From assembly GCF_009865135.1 (NCBI RefSeq), contig NZ_WWGH01000001.1:3286001-3350000 (forward strand): 64,000 nt of DNA, given 5' to 3'. Below are positions 35,701-64,000 of this stretch, piece after piece. The translations under genes were made by a program, and so were the position numbers. Below the pieces are notes generated by a model, which was not told the origin of the DNA, ran no database searches, and saw only the letters and a program-made list of their open reading frames with translations. Positions within the stretch are counted from its first letter, which is position 1, and every line of letters begins with the position of its first letter. The stretch is from Streptomyces sp. SID8374. GTDB lineage: Bacteria; Actinomycetota; Actinomycetes; Streptomycetales; Streptomycetaceae.

Positions 35701-38130
35701 AACGCCCCGCGCTTCGAGGTGGCTCACGCAGTCCGCGAACCGCACCGCCTCGCGTACATGCCGCACCCAGTACCCGGGCGTCGCCACCTCCGGCGACACC
35801 TCACCCGACACACCCGACACCAACGGAATCCTCGGGGCGCTGAACGACAACCCCGAAACAACGTCCTCGAACTCCGCAAGCATCGGCTCCATCAGCGGCG
35901 AGTGAAACGCATGGGAGACCCGCAGACGCGACGACTTCCGCCCCTGAGTGGTGAACGCGTCCGCGACCTTTGCCACTGAGTCCTCAGCACCCGAAATCAC
36001 CACGGAGCGCGGGCCGTTCACGGCGGCGATGCTCACCGACTCAGACGACAGCAGCGGGACGACCTCGGCCTCCGACGCCTCCACCGCCACCATCGCGCCG
36101 CCCTCCGGCAACGCCTCCATCAACCGACCACGCACCACGACCAGTTGAGCCGCGTCGGGAAGAGAGAGCACCCCTGCCACGTGCGCGGCCGCGATCTCAC
36201 CCACCGAGTGACCCGCCAGGAAGTCCGGCCGTACGCCCCACGACTCCACCAGCCGGAACAGCGCCACCTCCACCGCGAACAACGCCGGCTGCGCCACCCC
36301 CGTACGGTTCAACGCATCCCCGTCCGCACCCCAGATGACGTCCCGCAACGAACGACCCAAGTGCACATCCACCTCGGCCACCACCGCGTCAAAAGCCTCC
36401 GCGAACACCGGGAACGCCCCGTACAACTCACGGCCCGTCCCCAGCCGCTGCGCGCCCTGACCCGTAAACAAGAACGCCGTTTCACCAGCCGAACGGCCCA
36501 CGCCCCGAGCCGCGTTCGCCGCCACATCACCCCCGGCCAGCGCCCGCAGGCCCGCCACGAGCTCCGTACGGTCCCCCGCCGTCACCACCGCACGATGCTC
36601 CAGCACCGCACGCGACACCACCGACGAGAACCCCACATCCAGCACCGAGACGTCCGCGTCGTTCTCCACCAGCGCCAACAACCGCTTCGCCTGCGCCGAC
36701 AGCGCCACCTCACCCCGCGCCGACAGCACCACCGGGACGACGGGCAGATCCGCCACGGGCGCGTCATCAGCCAGCTCAGCCGGTTCCGGCGCCTGCTCCA
36801 CGATCACGTGCGCGTTCGTCCCGCTCAGACCGAACGACGACACCCCCACCCGACGAGGACGCTCACGTTCCGGCCACGCACGCGCCTCCGTCAGCAACTC
36901 GACTGCTCCCGCAGCCCAGTCCACCTGCGGCGTCGGCTCATCCACATGCAGCGTCTTCGGCATCACACCGTGCCGGATCGACTCCGCCGCCTTGATCACC
37001 GCGCCGACGCCGGCGGCGGCCTGGGCGTGGCCGAGGTTCGACTTCAGCGACCCCAGCCACAACGGGTCACCTTCCGGGCGCCCCTGCCCGTACGTCGCGA
37101 GCAGCGCCTGCGCCTCGATCGGGTCGCCCAGACGGGTCCCCGTGCCGTGTGCCTCCACCACGTCGACCTGGTCGGCCGATATCTGGGCGTCGGCCAGTGC
37201 GGCGCGGATGACGCGCTGCTGGGACGGGCCGTTCGGCGCCGTGAGGCCGTTGCTCGCGCCGTCCTGGTTGACCGCGCTGCCCCGGACGATCGCGAGGACC
37301 GGGTGGCCGTTCCTCCGGGCGTCCGAGAGCCGTTCCAGCAGGAGGATGCCTGCGCCCTCCGCCCAGCTGGTGCCGTCGGTGGAGCCCGCGAAGGACTTGC
37401 AGCGGCCGTCCTTCGCCAGGCCGCCCTGACGGCTGAACTCGACGAAGACCTCGGGGGTGGCCATCACGGCGACGCCGCCCGCCAGCGCGAGGGTGCACTC
37501 GCCCGACCGCAGAGCCTTCACCGCGAGGTGCAGCGAGACCAGGGACGACGAGCACGCCGTGTCCACCGTCATCGACGGACCCTCGAAGCCGAACACGTAC
37601 GAGATACGGCCCGAGGCGATGGAGCCGGTGGCGCTGTTGTGGACGTAGTCGTGGTACATCATCCCGGCGAAGACACCGGTCCTGCTGCCCTTGAGCGTGT
37701 GCGGGTCGATGCCGGCGCGTTCGAACGCCTCCCAGGACGTCTCCAGCAGCAGGCGCTGCTGCGGGTCCATGGTGAGCGCCTCGTTCGGGCTGATGCCGAA
37801 CAGCTCCGCGTCGAAGGTGTCGGCCGTGTGCAGGAACCCACCGCGGTTGACGTAGCTGGTGCCGGGCCGGGAGCCGTCGGGGTCGTAGACGCTCTCGACG
37901 TCCCAGCCGCGGTTCTCCGGGAACTCGGTGGTGGCGTCGCCGCCGCTCTCCACGAGCCGCCACAGGTCCTCCGGCGACGTGACGTCCCCCGGGAACCGGC
38001 AGCTCATGGAGACGATGGCGATCGGCTCGCGCGAGGCGGACGCCAGTTTGCGGTTCTGCGCCCGCAGCCGGTCGTTGTCCTTGAGCGACGCGCGCAGGGC
38101 GGTGATCAGTTTTTCGTCGGAGTTGCTCAT
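26755..38130 (-). CDS. Type I modular PKS gene D: two extension modules plus terminal thioesterase
   Basis: 3,791 residues. The N-terminal docking helix (SDEKLITALRASLKDNDRLRAQ) is followed by module D1: KS (Cys193), AT (Ser642), DH (His944), KR (Tyr1511), ACP (Ser1680). Module D2: KS (Cys1908), AT (Ser2357), DH (His2659), KR (Tyr3235), ACP (Ser3404). Then comes a TE with Ser3611 in GYSAGG and His3740 in DANHF. Both ATs carry GHSVG and HAFH, predicting malonyl-CoA. Both DHs have HxxxGxxxxP. Both KRs keep the Ser-Tyr-Lys set but read GVGDNG where B-type KRs have LDD. Each module should form one double bond, and the TE releases the chain. Between ACP2 and TE lies a Pro-Thr repeat linker. The ATG at 38130 is 8 bases after the stop of gene C, with a GAGG site. 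Confidence 0.95.
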   Translation of the reverse strand: MSNSDEKLITALRASLKDNDRLRAQNRKLASASREPIAIVSMSCRFPGDVTSPEDLWRLVESGGDATTEFPENRGWDVESVYDPDGSRPGTSYVNRGGFLHTADTFDAELFGISPNEALTMDPQQRLLLETSWEAFERAGIDPHTLKGSRTGVFAGMMYHDYVHNSATGSIASGRISYVFGFEGPSMTVDTACSSSLVSLHLAVKALRSGECTLALAGGVAVMATPEVFVEFSRQGGLAKDGRCKSFAGSTDGTSWAEGAGILLLERLSDARRNGHPVLAIVRGSAVNQDGASNGLTAPNGPSQQRVIRAALADAQISADQVDVVEAHGTGTRLGDPIEAQALLATYGQGRPEGDPLWLGSLKSNLGHAQAAAGVGAVIKAAESIRHGVMPKTLHVDEPTPQVDWAAGAVELLTEARAWPERERPRRVGVSSFGLSGTNAHVIVEQAPEPAELADDAPVADLPVVPVVLSARGEVALSAQAKRLLALVENDADVSVLDVGFSSVVSRAVLEHRAVVTAGDRTELVAGLRALAGGDVAANAARGVGRSAGETAFLFTGQGAQRLGTGRELYGAFPVFAEAFDAVVAEVDVHLGRSLRDVIWGADGDALNRTGVAQPALFAVEVALFRLVESWGVRPDFLAGHSVGEIAAAHVAGVLSLPDAAQLVVVRGRLMEALPEGGAMVAVEASEAEVVPLLSSESVSIAAVNGPRSVVISGAEDSVAKVADAFTTQGRKSSRLRVSHAFHSPLMEPMLAEFEDVVSGLSFSAPRIPLVSGVSGEVSPEVATPGYWVRHVREAVRFADCVSHLEARGVLSYVEIGPDGVLSGMAQQSVASESAVLVPLVRKGRAEVTTAVQALARLHVSGVRVDWAAYYAGTGARRVDLPTYAFQRERYWMVAEQTGTDPESLGVKAADHPLLGAAVTLADTDETVLTGRLTLANQPWVADHAVLGSVLLPGTAFVELAIRAADQVGCDLLEELTLQAPLVLTEQGGVSLQVVVGAADDSGRRSVAVYSSRDEADDDAWTRHAEGTLVRGSAAPADGLTRWPPPGATAIGVDGAYELLSSRGYGYGPVFQGLTAAWTSGEELYAEVALPESAHADAERFGLHPALLDAAMHVALIDDGAHTDEATVLPFVWTDVALHASGATALRVSIAPSGQDSVTIRVADGTGQPVLTVGALVSRPVSAEQLGGGVGESLWEVLWRPLAGTSAVDSSSSWVRWGDVPADGDVPGVVVFEVPAVPGDVPAAVRASAGAVLDVVRGWLADERCAGSRLVIVTRGAVDVGAAGDVVLGQAPVWGVVRAAQAEHPGRVVLVDADPGADGLSGLELVVASGEPEAALRGGGVVVPRLVRVSPSEAPVSEVGSDGVVLVTGGTGGLGALVARHLVTERGVKRLVLTSRRGLEAPGAEELVAELSELGAEVSVAACDVADRSAVMDLVSGLPGPLVGVVHAAGVGDNGLIASMDAARLDRVLGPKADGAWYLHEATRELELDLGFFVMFSSAGGMVLAAGQANYAAANVFLDALAVHRQAQGLPATSLAYGLWSGEKGMGQWLREADLRRMRRQGLPALDPAEGLALFDAGLASGRAVVVPLTIDKAALRTRTGTLPALLRDLAPQGGRPAARAVAGRADASELLHRLTGLTDDERRSALLDTVCAHVARVLGHTSAHAVEPDRAFQELGFDSLSAVELRNQLNGTTGLRLPATLVFDYPNARAVADYIDGALDDELGSTISPSAPATVPAARATDDDPIAVVAMSCRYPGGVNSPEDLWNLVAEGRDAVAGFPVDRGWDVAGVYDPEPGTPSKTYTKEGGFLHDAGDFDADLFGISPNEALIMDPQQRLLLEASWEVLERAGINPRSLKGSRTGVFAGLMYHDYGQGTEAAATTGGSLVSGRVSYTLGLEGPSLTVDTACSSSLVSLHLAAQALRSGECSLALAGGVAVMATPDMFVEFSRQRGLAPDGRCKSFAGAADGAAWSEGVGVLLVERLSDARKNGHPVLAVLRSSAVNQDGASNGLTAPNGPSQQRVIRAALESAGLTTADVDMVEAHGTGTRLGDPIEAQAVLATYGQGRPEGDPLWLGSLKSNLAHTQAAAGVGGVIKAVQAIRHGVMPKTLHVDEPTPQVDWAAGAVELLTEARVWPERGRPRRVGVSSFGLSGTNAHVIVEQAPDTPVGPEPVEPKAPVVVPVVLSARSGVALSAQAGRLLALVEEDADVSLLDVGFSSVVSRAVLEHRAVVTAGDRAELAAGLRALADGGVSAEACRGLARTSGRTAFLFTGQGAQRLGMGRELYEAFPVFAEAFDAVLAEVDVHLGRSLRDVIWASEQAALNRTGVAQPALFAVEVALFRLVESWGVRPDFLAGHSVGEIAAAHVAGVFSLSDAAQLVVARGRLMEELPEGGAMVAVEASEAEVVPLLSSESVSIAAVNGPRSVVISGAEDAVTKVADAFTAQGRKSSRLRVSHAFHSPLMEPMLAEFEEVVSGLSFSAPRIPLVSGVSGEVSPDVATAAYWVRHVREAVRFADCVTYLEGQGVVSYLEIGPDGVLSGMAQQSVGSESAVLVPLVRKGRAEVTTAVSALARLHVSGVRVDWAAYYAGTGARRVDLPTYAFQRRRFWLESGGGGSGVVGVGQGVVDHPLVGAVVSLPDAGGVVLTGRLSVDGVPWLADHAVLGRVLLPGTAFVELAVRAGDEVGCGVVEELTLRAPLVVPERGGVALQVAVGTADDTGRRPLSIHSRRDDGSDDVWTRHAEGVVAQDIAGPAVGLTEWPPPGATPLAVDEVYESLLARGYGYGPVFQGLRAAWSQGGDLYAEVALPESAHADAERFGLHPALLDATMHALSLSTPQDGDSGDGADGGAALPFFWEDVRLHATGSTLLRVRLSGSSEDTISLTIADGAGAPVASVGGLTLRPVSVEQLGTGAGESLWEVLWRPLAGTSAVDSSSSWVRWEDLPAVGDVPGVVVFEVPAVSGDVLAGVRATAGAVLDVVRDWVADERCAGSRLVIVTRGAVDTGTGTGVALGQAPVWGVVRAAQAEHPGRVVLVDADPDEAVDDLSGLGLVVASGEPEAALRGGGVMVPRLVRVSPPETPAAETPNADGVVLVTGGTGGLGALVARHLVTERGVKRLVLTSRRGLEAPGAEELVAELSELGAEVSVAACDVADRSAVVDLVAGLAGPLVGVVHAAGVGDNGLIASMDAARLDRVLGPKADGAWYLHEATRELELDLAFFVMFSSAGGMVLAAGQANYAAANVFLDALAVHRRAQGLPATSLAYGLWSGEKGMGQWLREADLRRMRRQGLPALDPAEGLALFDAGLASGRAVVVPLTIDKAALRTRTGTLPALLRDLAPAVRRPGASGAAARTESEPLWQRIAHAPAAEQEAALRALVLERAATLLGHSGSEALDPERDFLESGFDSLSAVELRNALMKDTGLRLPPMVVFDSKSPAALARLLHAELLAAPLVPTDPTDPTAPTDITAPTVPTTGSKGHNSAPTGDTLRDLFHGAVVSGRSDKGFELLRIAADIRPGFTSADELDHLPSAVRLAEGPGAPHLICLNSPMATGGAHQHARLVSHLQGRRKVSALPVPGFVAGERLPESADAAVEVIARSVLETAAGEPFALLGYSAGGTLAYATAGYLERELGVRPAAVIMLDTFKVYEDGSADGGVPLDDLALGLFDKEAAFGRFDSSRLSAMGRWVQLVPDLAPEHVGAPVLFVQCTRSFVPDGDDPSPELATGRAEPWEPTHTLRTVDANHFTIVEDQAAGTADVIEQWLASDEVAVPLAGTVPAAGATDVTANAADRSEAK
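27721..27783 (-). repeat. Pro-Thr tripeptide repeat linker between the last ACP and the TE
   Basis: A 9-base-periodic stretch encodes VPTDPTDPTAPTDITAPTVP, about 21 residues, in frame within PKS gene D. It presumably gives a flexible or extended tether for the thioesterase. Confidence 0.75.
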
Positions 38131-38138
38131 CGGGCCTC

Positions 38139-49145
<11,007 letters not shown>

Positions 49146-49196
49146 GTCGGGTCTCACCGAGTCCTTTGGGTCAGCTGCCGGGGGGTGTCGCCCGGG

Positions 49197-54260
<5,064 letters not shown>

Positions 54261-54302
54261 CCCAACCAATCTCAGAGCAGCCGTCAGTCGTCCGGTCGGG
54301 AG

Positions 54303-64000
<9,698 letters not shown>

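Noticed and set aside
26755..38130. Possible enoylreductase between DH and KR in gene D modules
   Set aside because: The distance between DH and KR holds only the KR structural subdomain, and no ER cofactor motif (such as GGVGMAA) is seen in any of the seven modules.

Overview
The window is high-GC actinobacterial DNA, almost certainly from a Streptomyces. The GC-rich third codon positions, the Scr1-family HTH / HATPase / DUF397 trio, the SigE-type ECF sigma factor, the streptogrisin-type protease and the type I modular PKS all point there. No RNA genes or CRISPR array were seen, and the only repeats are short tandem or inverted ones.

Region 1 (1-26,000) is ordinary chromosome made of small operons. 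In order it holds: the tail of a ThrE-type exporter; a DedA membrane protein; a ClC-type channel; WrbA and glutamate decarboxylase; a PadR-controlled DrrAB-type ABC exporter with three matching operator-like palindromes; an aldehyde dehydrogenase with Ser at the catalytic Cys position; the HTH/ATPase/DUF397 group; a lipoprotein; an FUSC transporter; a DUF2786 protein; a family A polymerase-like protein; an ECF sigma factor with a membrane partner; a secreted intradiol dioxygenase and a secreted S1 protease that share a C-terminal chitin-binding module; a phosphotransferase; and a GntR(YtrA)-controlled ABC transporter.

Region 2 (25,842-64,000, all minus strand) is the 3' end of a modular type I PKS operon. 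Four consecutive PKS genes (called A to D here, in order of transcription) are followed, one base after the last stop, by a proline-iminopeptidase-type hydrolase. Seven modules can be read. A1 (KS lies outside the window): AT(mal)-DH-KR-ACP. A2: KS-AT(mal)-DH-KR(inactive)-ACP. B: KS-AT(mal)-KR-ACP. C1: KS-AT(methylmalonyl)-DH-KR-ACP. C2, D1 and D2: KS-AT(mal)-DH-KR-ACP, with a thioesterase ending D2. No ER domain is present.

Colinear reading (inference) gives a chain ending in a 2,4,6,8-tetraenoyl unit with one methyl at C8, a hydroxyl at C11 and a ketone at C13, released by the TE. The coupled iminopeptidase resembles VinJ of vicenistatin biosynthesis, which removes a protecting aminoacyl group before macrolactam closure. 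The best guess for the product is therefore a polyene macrolactam, but the starter genes lie outside the window.

The PKS is unusually rich in in-frame tandem repeats in its linkers. One is a 19-triplet collagen-like Gly-X-Y segment beside the dead ketoreductase of A2.
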